Source of the DNA: CAIYRG01 sp963747255
GTDB lineage: Bacteria; Pseudomonadota; Alphaproteobacteria; Micropepsales; Micropepsaceae
DNA length: 64,000 bases
Assembly (NCBI GenBank): GCA_963747255.1
Contig: CAVVEG010000001.1
Location: 1-64,000 of the forward strand
Direction: 5' to 3'
Program-made: the position numbers and the translations under genes
The notes under the pieces: generated by a model
The model's input: the letters and a program-made list of their open reading frames with translations, nothing else
Databases searched by the model: none
What the model was told of the DNA's origin: nothing
Part shown: positions 26,187 to 35,508 of the stretch, one piece after another
Numbering within the stretch: position 1 is the stretch's first letter
Layout of the letters: every line of letters starts with the position of its first letter

Positions 26187-27224
26187 ATGAACAATTTCAG
26201 TGGCGCCGAAACGGCGCAATTCAAAGGCTTTGCCCCGGGGATTGAGCCCGCCGATGCCGAGGCAATGGCCGACGAAGTGGGCGCACGTTTTGGCGCGGCG
26301 CGCGAGGCCATAGCAAACTTCATCTTCGGACAGAAATCCGTCGTCGACCAGGTTCTGATCACGCTCTTGGCTGGCGGGAACGGCCTGCTCATTGGCGTTC
26401 CGGGGCTTGCAAAGACAAGGCTCGTAGACACGCTCGGGACAGTGCTGGGCATGGAAACAAAGCGCATCCAATTTACCCCCGACCTGATGCCGGCGGACAT
26501 TGTGGGTTCCGAGGTTCTCGAAGAGGCTGATGATGGTCGCCGTGCCTTTCGCTTCATCAAGGGTCCGGTGTTCTGTCAGCTTTTGATGGCTGACGAGATC
26601 AACCGTGCGAGCCCGCGCACACAATCGGCCTTGCTGCAGGCAATGCAGGAGCGTCACGTAACGATTGCCGGACAACGCTACGATCTTCCTCGCCCCTTCC
26701 ATGTGCTCGCGACGCAAAATCCACTCGAGCAGGAGGGGACCTATCCATTGCCTGAAGCCCAGCTCGACCGCTTTCTGCTGCAGATCGATGTCGGATATCC
26801 GGACCGTGAAGCGGAACAGAAGATGCTATTGGCCACCACGGTCGGCGACGAAAAGCCGCCACAGCAGGTGATCGACCCGGATAATCTGATGAAGGCCCAA
26901 TCGCTCGTCCGGCGGCTGCCGGTGGGCGAAAAGGTCGTGCAGGCGATATTGGGTCTGGTGCGGTCCGGACGTCCTGATGACAGCGCCAGCGAGACTGTAC
27001 GGAACTTTGTCGCCTGGGGTCCGTCGCCCCGCGCAAGTCAGGCGTTCATGTTGGCCATCCGGGCTCGTGCGCTGCTTGAGGGACGTTTTGCGCCTTCGGT
27101 TGACGACGTTATCGCGCTGGCGCACCCGATACTGCGCCATCGCATGGCGCTCAATTTTTCGGCGCGCGCCGAGGGAGCCACGATCACGCAGGTGATTGAT
27201 GGCCTCTGTCAGGCGTATCTGTAG
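26187..27224 (+). CDS. MoxR-type AAA+ ATPase
   Basis: 345 residues. Walker A GVPGLAKTRLVDTLG, Walker B LLMADEINRASPRTQSALLQ, sensor 1 VLATQNPLEQEGTYPLPEAQ, and the arginine-rich FLLQIDVGYPDREAEQ region. MoxR ATPases act as chaperones with von Willebrand A partners to assemble or activate enzyme complexes. Start of a four-gene cluster (moxR, DUF58, DUF4159, VWA/GATase-like) read in one direction. A 39-base gap separates it from DUF58. Confidence 0.92.
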   Translation: MNNFSGAETAQFKGFAPGIEPADAEAMADEVGARFGAAREAIANFIFGQKSVVDQVLITLLAGGNGLLIGVPGLAKTRLVDTLGTVLGMETKRIQFTPDLMPADIVGSEVLEEADDGRRAFRFIKGPVFCQLLMADEINRASPRTQSALLQAMQERHVTIAGQRYDLPRPFHVLATQNPLEQEGTYPLPEAQLDRFLLQIDVGYPDREAEQKMLLATTVGDEKPPQQVIDPDNLMKAQSLVRRLPVGEKVVQAILGLVRSGRPDDSASETVRNFVAWGPSPRASQAFMLAIRARALLEGRFAPSVDDVIALAHPILRHRMALNFSARAEGATITQVIDGLCQAYL

Positions 27225-27263
27225 CACTGCGCCGATTTTTGCCGGCAGTGGCGAAAGACCGAT

Positions 27264-28190
27264 ATGGCAAGCACGGCAAATCTGTCCATTAATGCGCAGC
27301 AGGCCGAGCACTGGGACCGGCCGCGCGAGGAAGCCGAGCAGCTTGCCGCGGCCCTTCCGCCACTACTCGTCGAGGCCGAACGCCTCACCTCGGGAATCTG
27401 GCTCGGCGTTCACGGCCGGCGCAAGGCAGGGATGGGGGAAACGTTCTGGCAATTCCGCCGCTATCGCCACGAAGACCCATCGACTTCGATCGATTGGCGC
27501 CAGTCGGCCAAGTCGCAGCACGTATTTGTTCGCGAAAGGGAGTGGGAAGCAGCTGAAACGATCTGGTTCTGGCGCGATGCGTCTGCCAGCATGCGCTATG
27601 CCTCGCTGAAATCTGTCCCTGAAAAATGGGAACGCGCCACCGTGCTGTCGCTCGCACTGGCATCGTTGCTCACACGTGGCGGAGAAAGGATCGGGCTGCT
27701 GGGCACCGGCGCGCCGCCTTCAAGCGGGCGCATCGCACTTCGGCGAATGGCGCATCGCCTGTCCCAGCCTGGCGAGGAAGAATCCGATCTGCCCCCGGAT
27801 CTTCACGTCAAAAGACAATGCGAGATGGTTTGGATATCCGATTTTCTGCAGCCTCTCGACGCGATTGAATCCGCACTCAAGCGGCTCACCTACAGTGGCG
27901 CGCATGGTTATCTGGTGCAGATCATCGATCCGGCCGAAGAGGATTTTCCCTTCACCGGAAGGGCACGGTTTGAAGCCCGCACAATCCGTGACACCGCCAT
28001 CCTTGGGCGTGCGGAGACCGTCAAGGCCAATTATCGCAAGCGTTACGACGCACATTCCGACGCGGTTGGCCAGTTTGCGCGACGCGTGGGCTGGAGCTTT
28101 CTCCGCCACCGCACCGACCACTCGCCGGCGACTGCGCTGATCGCGCTTTATGGCGCGATCGGTGGCGCAAGAGCGCAACGGGGATTTTGA
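27264..28190 (+). CDS. DUF58 family protein (MoxR partner)
   Basis: 308 residues. The DUF58 core is clear: GIWLGVHGRRKAGMGETFWQ, RRYRHEDPSTSIDWRQSAKS, HVFVREREWEAAETIWFWRD and SASMRYAS (a D-x-S-x-S-like MIDAS start). DUF58 proteins are the constant partner of MoxR ATPases and contain a degenerate VWA fold. No membrane segment is seen here. The next gene starts three bases after its stop. Confidence 0.9.
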   Translation: MASTANLSINAQQAEHWDRPREEAEQLAAALPPLLVEAERLTSGIWLGVHGRRKAGMGETFWQFRRYRHEDPSTSIDWRQSAKSQHVFVREREWEAAETIWFWRDASASMRYASLKSVPEKWERATVLSLALASLLTRGGERIGLLGTGAPPSSGRIALRRMAHRLSQPGEEESDLPPDLHVKRQCEMVWISDFLQPLDAIESALKRLTYSGAHGYLVQIIDPAEEDFPFTGRARFEARTIRDTAILGRAETVKANYRKRYDAHSDAVGQFARRVGWSFLRHRTDHSPATALIALYGAIGGARAQRGF

Positions 28191-28193
28191 ACC

Positions 28194-30995
28194 ATGCTCG
28201 CCAGCATCCTGACCGGACTGACATTTGGGGCGCCCTACGTGCTTTGGGCGCTGGTTGGATTGCCGGTCATTTACTGGCTGCTGCGCGTCACACCGCCCGC
28301 GCCCAAACGCATCGTGTTCCCGCCCTTGCGACTGCTGTTCGGTCTGAGATCCTCGGAAGAGACACCTGCACGTACCCCGTGGTGGCTCTTGCTGATGCGC
28401 CTCGTTGCCGCGGCGCTCGCAATCCTGGCTCTGGCGGAGCCGCTTTACGATCCTACGCCGGTTGCGCGCGGCGCAGGGCCGCTGGTCATGGTGGTGGACA
28501 ATGGCTGGCCTTCCGCTGCGCAATGGGAAACCCGCCAGGCGGCGATGCAGCGCGGGCTCACCGGTGCGACGCGCGATAACCGGCCCGTGCTGATTGTGGC
28601 GACAGCTGAAACCGCGCCGGTCATCACGCAGTTTCTGGACCCTTCCAAGGCCCTGAAGACGGTGCAGGACATGGTGCCACGTCCATGGCTGCCCGACCGG
28701 GCCAAAACTCTCGCCCAGTTACAGCAGATGAAATTCCAGGGAATGCCGCAGATCATGTGGTTTTCCGACGGCATTGACGACGGCAAAGCAAAGACGTTCG
28801 CCGATGGTCTCGCCAAAATCGGCAACCTGGGCGTTTTTCAGGATACGCCGGAAAAAATGCCGATCGCGATGCGCCCGCCGGATAACGCAAATACCGGTTT
28901 CGGTGTGACGCTCGCGCGGATGCCTGCAGACGTTCAGCGCGAGGGCCGGGTCGCCGCCCTGGATGCGCGCGGACAGGTCCTCGAAACTGCTCCGTTCCAT
29001 TTTGGTTTGCGCGCGACTGAAGCGAAAACCAACATAGCTCTGCCGCTGGAACTGCGTAACGATACGGTGCGGATTGCGGTGATGGCGAATGACTCCGCCG
29101 GATCGGTCCAGCTGGTGGATGCGCGTTTCCGGCGCCGGCCGGTTGGTATCGTCTCGGGCGGTGCTGCGGACAATGAACAGCCTTTGCTCTCCGACGTCTA
29201 CTATATCGAACGTGCACTTTCGCCATACGCTGAGCTGCACAAGGGCACTGTTGATCAGGTCCTGAATAGCGGCGTGGCGGTTATAGCGGTTGCCGATATC
29301 GGGCAGCTCTCGGCCGAAGAACACGACCGCCTCGCCAAATTCGTGGAGGATGGGGGCGTACTTTTGCGTTTTGGAGGTCCGCGCCTTGCCGCACACAGCG
29401 ATGATCTCGTTCCGGTGCGATTGCGTGAGGGCGAGCGTCTGATGGGAAGCGCCATGACGTGGGCGTCCCCCCAGCATCTGACCCCCTTTCCGGATGAGAG
29501 CCCCTTCCGCGGATTGAACATTGCGAGTGATGTTACCGTGACCCGGCAGGTCCTTGCTGAACCCTCGGTCGAGCTTGGCGATCACACCTGGGCGCGTCTC
29601 ACCGATGGCACGCCGTTGGTTACCGGCGCAGCGAAAGGCCGCGGCTGGCTTGTCCTGTTCCATGTTTCGGCAAGCCCCGGCTGGTCTTCACTGCCCCTGT
29701 CCGGGCTTTATGTCGAGATGCTGCGACGTGTGGTCGAGTTGTCCGAAGGCGTACGCGGAGGCGCCGCTGCGGCAAAGACCGGCACGTTCCCGCCATTCCA
29801 GACGCTGGATGGGTTTGGTCATCTCGAGAAACCTTATCCCGAGGCAACGCCCCTGCGAGCGTCGGAAATTGAGACCGTTACGGCAGGTCCTTTGCATCCT
29901 CCCGGCCTGTACGGCGTTCAGGGAGCCCTTGTCGCCCTCAATGCGTTTGGTTCGCGGACCGTGCTGCGCCCGCTCGAGATTGGCCGCCGGATATTCCCCT
30001 ATGCGGGCACGGCCGCTCAGGAGCTGAAATGGCCCATGCTTGAAATTGCGCTCATTATTCTTCTGATTGACGCGCTGATCTCGCTCATGCTGCGGGGGTA
30101 TATCTCGGTTACAACGCGCCGATTCCGCAAAACGGCCGTGGGTTCGGCGACAGTTCTCCTGCTGTTGCTCTCACCGATAGGCCTTTTCGCTTTCGCCGGC
30201 CACGCGTTTGCGGCTCCGGCGCGCACGCCAACCCTCGAAGACAAATCGCTCGGATCGGCGCTTGATACCCGATTGGCTTACGTCGTTACCGGCGATTCCC
30301 AGGTTGATGCCATGAGCAAAGCCGGTCTGTTCGGATTGGGACTGGAACTCAAGGCGCGGACGGCATATGAGCCCGCGGATCCTGTAGGCGTGGACATAGA
30401 GAAGGACGATTTATCCTTTTATCCGCTGCTTTACTGGCCCATGGCCGCTGTCGAGAAAGATCTGTCTGCCGCTGCAGTGGCGAAAATCGACCAGTTCATG
30501 CGCGGCGGCGGCACCATTCTTTTCGATACCCGGGATGCGCCGATCGGTGGACTTGGAAGTACTGCATCTCCGGGCGAAGCGGTGCTGCGCCGTCTGCTCT
30601 CCAAACTGGACATACCTCCACTCGAACCCTGTCCCGCGGATCATGTGCTCACTCGAACCTTTTATCTGTTGAAGGAATTTCCTGGACGCTGGAGCGGTGG
30701 ACAGGTTTGGGTTGAGGCTCTGCCGCCCGTTGATCCGAAAAATCCACCTTCCCAGCCGGTGGCGGCGCGCGGTGGCGACGGCGTTTCACCGATCGTAATG
30801 GGAGGCAATGATTGGGCCGCCGCGTGGGCGCGCGATGAAATGGGCAACCCTATCGCAGCCGTCGTCCCGGGCGGAGAACAACAGCGCGAGATGGCCATTC
30901 GCTTCGGGATCAATCTCGTAATCTATGCTATGACCGGGAATTACAAAACCGATCAGGTCCACGTGCCGGCACTGCTGGAAAGATTGGGAAAGTAG
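28194..30995 (+). CDS. Large membrane protein: BatA-type N-terminus, GATase-like centre, DUF4159 C-terminus
   Basis: 933 residues. N-terminal double membrane region (LTFGAPYVLWALVGLPVIYW, WWLLLMRLVAAALAILALAE) as in the BatA/TIGR02226 family. A VWA-like periplasmic or cytosolic region follows with MVVDNGW and IMWFSDGIDDG. A GATase-1-like stretch follows (SEEHDRLAKFVEDGGVLLRFG region). Further helices lie at about 615-640 and 650-672, and then DUF4159 (LDTRLAYVVTGDSQVD, FYPLLYWPM, FMRGGGTILFDTRD, GRWSGGQVWVE). Such proteins always follow moxR and DUF58 in alphaproteobacteria. The cluster's substrate is not known. Confidence 0.88.
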   Translation: MLASILTGLTFGAPYVLWALVGLPVIYWLLRVTPPAPKRIVFPPLRLLFGLRSSEETPARTPWWLLLMRLVAAALAILALAEPLYDPTPVARGAGPLVMVVDNGWPSAAQWETRQAAMQRGLTGATRDNRPVLIVATAETAPVITQFLDPSKALKTVQDMVPRPWLPDRAKTLAQLQQMKFQGMPQIMWFSDGIDDGKAKTFADGLAKIGNLGVFQDTPEKMPIAMRPPDNANTGFGVTLARMPADVQREGRVAALDARGQVLETAPFHFGLRATEAKTNIALPLELRNDTVRIAVMANDSAGSVQLVDARFRRRPVGIVSGGAADNEQPLLSDVYYIERALSPYAELHKGTVDQVLNSGVAVIAVADIGQLSAEEHDRLAKFVEDGGVLLRFGGPRLAAHSDDLVPVRLREGERLMGSAMTWASPQHLTPFPDESPFRGLNIASDVTVTRQVLAEPSVELGDHTWARLTDGTPLVTGAAKGRGWLVLFHVSASPGWSSLPLSGLYVEMLRRVVELSEGVRGGAAAAKTGTFPPFQTLDGFGHLEKPYPEATPLRASEIETVTAGPLHPPGLYGVQGALVALNAFGSRTVLRPLEIGRRIFPYAGTAAQELKWPMLEIALIILLIDALISLMLRGYISVTTRRFRKTAVGSATVLLLLLSPIGLFAFAGHAFAAPARTPTLEDKSLGSALDTRLAYVVTGDSQVDAMSKAGLFGLGLELKARTAYEPADPVGVDIEKDDLSFYPLLYWPMAAVEKDLSAAAVAKIDQFMRGGGTILFDTRDAPIGGLGSTASPGEAVLRRLLSKLDIPPLEPCPADHVLTRTFYLLKEFPGRWSGGQVWVEALPPVDPKNPPSQPVAARGGDGVSPIVMGGNDWAAAWARDEMGNPIAAVVPGGEQQREMAIRFGINLVIYAMTGNYKTDQVHVPALLERLGK

Positions 30996-31001
30996 GTCGC
31001 A

Positions 31002-33158
31002 ATGTCGTCATTCGGCATCGCCTTTGCCCCGCATTTGCCGCTTTGGCAATTCGCCGTGTTCGGCGGCCTGGCGCTGGCGATCCTGGGTTTCTCGCAGTAT
31101 CGCCGTGCGCACGGCGCATGGGCGCGCTTGCTGGCCTTTGCAGTCATCATGCTTGCGCTGGCCAATCCGCTGGTCGTCAAGGAAACAAGGCAGGGTCTGT
31201 CAAACATCGTTGCCCTGATTATTGATCGCTCACAGAGCATGGAAATCGGCAGCCGCAAGGCCGATTCCGAAAAAGCACTCGCAACTTTGCGTGACAAGCT
31301 GAAGGCGATGAACGTCGAGTTGCGCGAAGGTGAGGTCCGAACCACAGCCGACGCGGGGGATGCCGGCGGAACCGCTCTGTTTTCCGCTCTTAATGGTGCG
31401 CTGTCCGATGCCCCTCCCGACCGGGTTGCAGGCGCAATTGTCATCACCGACGGCCAGGTACATGACGCGCCTGATCCAAAGACATTTCATCTTGGGGCGC
31501 CTTTCCATGTACTTCTTAGCGGCGCCCCCAACGAGCGCGACCGAAAACTCACGGTCGTGCGTGCCACCCGATTCAACATCGTTGGCAAACAGGCACAGAT
31601 CACCTTTCGTGTTGACGATTTTGGGGGCTCTCCTGCGGCCAATGCGCAACTCTCACTTCGCATTGACGGGCAGGACCAGGGCAAACGCACGGTTCCTGTA
31701 GGCAAGGACACGACAATCAATGTTCCCGTGGCACACGGGGGTGAAAACGTTGTCGAACTTGAAGCTGCGCCGGGACCGGCGGAGCAGACGCTTCAGAACA
31801 ATCGTGCCGCCGTTATCATCAATGGCGTGCGCGACAGGCTGCGTGTTTTGCTGGTTTCGGGTGAACCCCATGCCGGCGAGCGCGTCTGGCGAAATCTGTT
31901 GAAAGCCGATCCTTCGGTGGATCTCGTTCATTTCACCATTCTGCGGCCGCCAGACAAACAGGACAGCACGCCGATCAATGAGCTCGCGCTGATCCAATTC
32001 CCAACCCGCGAATTATTTGCCGAGAAGCTGAGCGAATTCGACCTCGTGATTCTGGACCGCTATCAGAATCGCGACATTCTCCCTCTCGCCTATTTCGACA
32101 ATCTCGCCCGTTATGTCGAAAACGGTGGTGCCCTGTTGTTGTCTTCGGGACCCGAATTCGCGGACGAATCGAGCATCTATCGTACGCCGCTGGCGGCCGT
32201 TCTGCCGGCTCAGCCAACGGGCGAAGTCATCACCCAGCCTTTCAGACCGATGATCACCAGGGCTGGGTTCGCACACCCCGTGACCCGCGACCTGCCTCTG
32301 GTAAATGACGCTCTGCAGGCGGTGTCGGCACCGGACAATGGCGCCAACGCAGGCCCGGCTGGTGCAACGCCGGCACCGTTGCCGCCCGGGTCGGAAGAAC
32401 TGCCGGCGCAACCGAATTGGGGGCGTTGGTTCCGCCTGATCGCGGCCCAACGGCTCTCGGGCAATACCGTGATGTCCGGGCCTGGAGATCGGCCGCTTCT
32501 GGTTTTGGACAGGGTCCAGAAGGGTCGCGTAGCCCAACTATTATCGGATCAGATTTGGCTATGGGCACGTGGGTACGAAAACGGTGGCCCGCAAGCCGAA
32601 CTTTTACGGCGGCTGGCGCACTGGCTGATGAAGGAGCCGGAGCTCGAAGAAGAGCGCCTGACGGCTGAAGTCGCCGGCGGTGAACTCCGGGTGACCCGGC
32701 AAACCATGGCCGACCGCGCGCCTGACGTCAGCGTAACGACGCCCACCGGCAAGACAGAAGTTGTGCACATGTCTCCCTCGAGCCCCGGCCGTTTCGTGGG
32801 GCATCTGAAATCGGAAGAGTTGGGGCTTTATCGGATGAACGATGGCATCCTGAATGCCGTCGCCGCGGCGGGGCCATTAAACCCGCGCGAAGTTGCCGAT
32901 ATGCGTGCGACGGATGAAATCTTGCGCCCGTATGCGGATGCGACCGGCGGAGGCGTGCAGTGGCTGTCCGACGGGCTTCCCGACCTTCGCTCCGTCGACG
33001 CCGGATCGACAACGCACGGCAACGGCTGGTTCGGTATCGAGCGTCGCGGTGCTTATCGGGTGACTTCGGTGGACAGCGAGGAGCTTCTGCCACCCTGGCT
33101 TGCATTGATCATTGTTCTGGCGACGTTGTTGTTCGCCTGGCGCCGGGAATCCGTCTAA
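31002..33158 (+). CDS. Membrane protein with VWA-like and glutamine-amidotransferase-like domains
   Basis: 718 residues. Two N-terminal helices (FAVFGGLALAILGFSQY, LLAFAVIMLALANPLVV), then a VWA-like domain with MIDAS IIDRSQSM (DxSxS) and VITDGQVHD. A bacterial Ig-like or CARDB-like stretch follows (VRATRFNIVGKQAQITFRVD). A GATase-like region then carries LARYVENGGALLLSSGPEFA. A final C-terminal helix (LPPWLALIIVLATLLFAW) ends the protein. It closes the moxR cluster, six bases after the DUF4159 gene. The VWA domain is the likely MoxR client or partner; the GATase-like domain probably binds rather than catalyses (inference). Confidence 0.85.
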   Translation: MSSFGIAFAPHLPLWQFAVFGGLALAILGFSQYRRAHGAWARLLAFAVIMLALANPLVVKETRQGLSNIVALIIDRSQSMEIGSRKADSEKALATLRDKLKAMNVELREGEVRTTADAGDAGGTALFSALNGALSDAPPDRVAGAIVITDGQVHDAPDPKTFHLGAPFHVLLSGAPNERDRKLTVVRATRFNIVGKQAQITFRVDDFGGSPAANAQLSLRIDGQDQGKRTVPVGKDTTINVPVAHGGENVVELEAAPGPAEQTLQNNRAAVIINGVRDRLRVLLVSGEPHAGERVWRNLLKADPSVDLVHFTILRPPDKQDSTPINELALIQFPTRELFAEKLSEFDLVILDRYQNRDILPLAYFDNLARYVENGGALLLSSGPEFADESSIYRTPLAAVLPAQPTGEVITQPFRPMITRAGFAHPVTRDLPLVNDALQAVSAPDNGANAGPAGATPAPLPPGSEELPAQPNWGRWFRLIAAQRLSGNTVMSGPGDRPLLVLDRVQKGRVAQLLSDQIWLWARGYENGGPQAELLRRLAHWLMKEPELEEERLTAEVAGGELRVTRQTMADRAPDVSVTTPTGKTEVVHMSPSSPGRFVGHLKSEELGLYRMNDGILNAVAAAGPLNPREVADMRATDEILRPYADATGGGVQWLSDGLPDLRSVDAGSTTHGNGWFGIERRGAYRVTSVDSEELLPPWLALIIVLATLLFAWRRESV

Positions 33159-33213
33159 CCAACCGGTTTCTCCCGCAGGCGGGGCAAAATCTGTTGCTGC
33201 CAGGGACAATATT

Positions 33214-33498
33214 TCAGCGGCGGTATTGCTGAACCTTGGTTGCTCGCAGTCCCGCCGGACCAAAGCTCTCTATCGCGCGCTGCCAGGCGAGAAATTCTTC
33301 TACGGTCAGCCGGTAGCGCCCACAGGCGTCATCAAGGCTGAGCAAGCCTGATTTCACGGCGACAACGACCTGCGCTTTGCGCCGAATCACCCAGCGCTTT
33401 GTGTTGGGTGCAGGCAAGTCGGAGAGAGTGAGTGGGTTTCCGTCTGCCCCAATCACGTAACTCACATGCTGCTGTCTGGCTTCGTTATGCCTCGCCAT
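33214..33498 (-). CDS. sciP: CtrA inhibitor SciP (DUF1153)
   Basis: 94 residues. The sequence VSYVIGADGNPLTLSDLPAP, NTKRWVIRRKAQVVVAVKSG, LLSLDDACGRYRLTVEEFLA and WQRAIESFGPAGLRATKVQQ matches SciP along its whole length. SciP binds CtrA and blocks activation of CtrA-dependent promoters in G1 in Caulobacter; it is restricted to alphaproteobacteria and is the best taxonomic marker here. ATG at 33498 follows an AGGAAAGG site; a GTG one codon earlier is equally possible. Convergent with the moxR cluster. Confidence 0.93.
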   Translation of the reverse strand: MARHNEARQQHVSYVIGADGNPLTLSDLPAPNTKRWVIRRKAQVVVAVKSGLLSLDDACGRYRLTVEEFLAWQRAIESFGPAGLRATKVQQYRR

Positions 33499-33660
33499 CA
33501 CCGTTCCGAACCTTTCCTGTTTGCGGAAACTAGCGGAGGCTTATTTAAAAAACCGCAAATGGTCCGCGGCATCGGATAAATCGCACGTTTCGCATTCGTA
33601 AACAGGTGGGCGATTTTCGGGTTAACCGGTGACGAACATGCCTCAGTTGCGAAGTTCGAG

Positions 33661-34077
33661 TTAATCCTTCGCCGCATTTGGCCGGCCAAACACGAGCGCC
33701 GGGTTTGCGGGCGGTCCGAGATGTTGTCCATTCGCAAGCGTGGCGCTCATCAACTGACCGCCACGTGATCCATCCTTCAGTGGATGAAATTCGACCGTCA
33801 CCCGGTCTCCCGGCTTTACGCTGTCCGGGCGCCATCCTGCGTAGGAATCCTGCTGCACGGATTGCATCTCGAAAGACCACTCTCGTGGAATTCCCTGCGC
33901 GTCCGGAGCCATCATGTGAATCCAGACATGCGGATTTGTCCATTCATATTCCTTTGCGATGCCCGTAATGCTCACCGCCTTGTTGCTGTCGAACATGGCA
34001 AAGGAGTGGTGCCCTGATGCAGGCGCCGCGATTGTCGCGATCAGCATGCCAGACAACACGCAAATTGTTGCCTTCAC
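33661..34077 (-). CDS. Secreted DUF6152 protein, array member 1
   Basis: 138 residues. Signal peptide MKATICVLSGMLIATIAAPA (cleavage just before HHSFAMFD), then the family blocks VSITGIAKEYEWTNPHVWIH, IPREWSFEMQSVQQDSYAGW, RPDSVKPGDRVTVEFHPLKD and GSRGGQLMSATLANGQHLG. GTG start with GGGAGG upstream. The mature N-terminal His-His might bind metal (inference). The role of DUF6152 is unknown. Three more copies lie in tandem upstream on the same strand. Confidence 0.85.
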   Translation of the reverse strand: MKATICVLSGMLIATIAAPASGHHSFAMFDSNKAVSITGIAKEYEWTNPHVWIHMMAPDAQGIPREWSFEMQSVQQDSYAGWRPDSVKPGDRVTVEFHPLKDGSRGGQLMSATLANGQHLGPPANPALVFGRPNAAKD

Positions 34078-34089
34078 GTGAACCTCCCG

Positions 34090-34503
34090 TCAGATTCCGC
34101 CATCACCCGGCTTGACGCTCAGGAACCCGTCTGGAGGCGGGGGGCCGAGGCGCGTGCCATTTGCCAGGATCGCACTCGCCAATTGTCCCCCACGGGTGCC
34201 ATCCTTCAGCGGGTGATATTCGATGGTCACCTTGTCCCCCGGTTTGACGGTGTCTGGCCGCCAACCTGCGCGCAAATCCTGCGCGATGGACTGCATCTCA
34301 AATCCCCATTCGCGCGGAACCCCTTTGTCGTCCGAGACCATCACGTGGATCCAGACATGCGGGTTTGCCCACTCATAATCCTTCACCACACCCGTAATCG
34401 AAGCCAGTTGATCCCGGTTGAACATTGCAAATGAGTGATGTGCGAAGGCCGCTGCCGGCGCTGCGGCAAGTGCAACCGCCAGCAGAATAACGTCACGTTT
34501 CAT
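34090..34503 (-). CDS. Secreted DUF6152 protein, array member 2
   Basis: 137 residues. Signal peptide MKRDVILLAVALAAAPAAAF, mature start AHHSFAMFNRDQ, then LASITGVVKDYEWANPHVWI, VPREWGFEMQSIAQDLRAGW, RPDTVKPGDKVTIEYHPLKD and GTRGGQLASAILANGTRLG. The tail PPPDGFLSVKPGDGG differs from the other copies. AGAGGAA precedes the ATG. Twelve bases separate it from member 1, so both are co-transcribed. Confidence 0.86.
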   Translation of the reverse strand: MKRDVILLAVALAAAPAAAFAHHSFAMFNRDQLASITGVVKDYEWANPHVWIHVMVSDDKGVPREWGFEMQSIAQDLRAGWRPDTVKPGDKVTIEYHPLKDGTRGGQLASAILANGTRLGPPPPDGFLSVKPGDGGI

Positions 34504-34595
34504 TGGTCATTTCCTCTTGAAACCGGCAGCCGTGGCTACGCCCACACTTCTCCTGCCCGAATGATCTTCGGCTTTACATCGCAAATATTCGGCTG

Positions 34596-34988
34596 CTAGT
34601 CCTGGGCGCCGGGCCTGCGCACCGGACCACCCAGCTTCCTGCCGTCTGCAAGAATTGCAGAAACCAGCTGTCCGCCGCGGGTACCATCCTTCAAAGGATG
34701 AAATTCGATCGAGACCTTGTCGCCCGGCTTTACCGAATCGGGGCGCCAGCCACCCGCCATATCCTGTTGAATGGCCTGCATCTCAAATCCCCATTCGCGC
34801 GGCGCACCGGTTTCATCGGGAACCACGACGTAAATCCAGACATGCGGATTCGTCCATTCGAATTCCTTAACCACTCCGGTCAGAGTGATGTTCTTTCCGG
34901 AATCGAACATCGCGAAGGAGTGGTGTGCAAGTGCCGGAGAGGCAATTGCGAATGCCATTCCGGCCAGAATAACTGCTTTCATCTTCAT
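34596..34988 (-). CDS. Secreted DUF6152 protein, array member 3
   Basis: 130 residues. Signal peptide MKMKAVILAGMAFAIASPAL, mature start AHHSFAMFDSGK, then ITLTGVVKEFEWTNPHVWIY, APREWGFEMQAIQQDMAGGW, RPDSVKPGDKVSIEFHPLKD and GTRGGQLVSAILADGRKLGG. GGGGAG lies ahead of the ATG. The gap of 92 bases to member 2 is the largest in the array and could hold a promoter. Function unknown. Confidence 0.86.
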   Translation of the reverse strand: MKMKAVILAGMAFAIASPALAHHSFAMFDSGKNITLTGVVKEFEWTNPHVWIYVVVPDETGAPREWGFEMQAIQQDMAGGWRPDSVKPGDKVSIEFHPLKDGTRGGQLVSAILADGRKLGGPVRRPGAQD

Positions 34989-35021
34989 GCGCTTCTCCCC
35001 AGTAATCAGAGCTGTTGCAAT

Positions 35022-35417
35022 TCAGCGTGCCGGAGCGGGCCGGGTGGCCGAGGATCCCAGCCGCTTGCCATCCGAAAGGGTTGCCGCCACCAATTCGCCT
35101 CCGCGCGACCCATCCTTCAGCGGATGAAATTCGACAATGACCTTGTCGCCCGGCTTTACTGTGTCGGGATGCCAGCCGCCCGAACTCGCCTGCGCCGTCG
35201 CCTGCATCTCGAATGACCATTCGACGGGCCTTCCGCTGCTGTCAGGCGCCATGACGTGCAGCCAGACATGAGGATTCGTCCACTCGAATTCCTTCACAAT
35301 ACCGGGTTGCGTGATCAGCTTCTCCGGGTCGAACATGGCAAAGGAGTGATGCGCAAGGGCTGCGCCTGCCAGCAGTTGAAAAGCTGCAACCGCAGGCACG
35401 AATATTGGAACCTTCAT
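35022..35417 (-). CDS. Secreted DUF6152 protein, array member 4
   Basis: 131 residues. Signal peptide MKVPIFVPAVAAFQLLAGAA, mature start AHHSFAMFDPEKL, then ITQPGIVKEFEWTNPHVWLH, RPVEWSFEMQATAQASSGGW, HPDTVKPGDKVIVEFHPLKD and GSRGGELVAATLSDGKRLG. GGGGGAG precedes the ATG. It is the first gene of the array, 33 bases from member 3. Divergent from the hypothetical gene at 35509, with 91 bases between them. Confidence 0.86.
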   Translation of the reverse strand: MKVPIFVPAVAAFQLLAGAALAHHSFAMFDPEKLITQPGIVKEFEWTNPHVWLHVMAPDSSGRPVEWSFEMQATAQASSGGWHPDTVKPGDKVIVEFHPLKDGSRGGELVAATLSDGKRLGSSATRPAPAR

Positions 35418-35508
35418 TGCATTGCTCCCCCAAAAGGCGAGTGGCTAGGCCGGTTTCTTTATTATAATATCATGAATATCAGGCCAGTGCGACCAGTGGG
35501 AGAAGGAC

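Noticed and set aside
28719..29663. 314-codon open frame on the minus strand
   Set aside because: Antisense to the DUF4159 gene with no recognisable domain.
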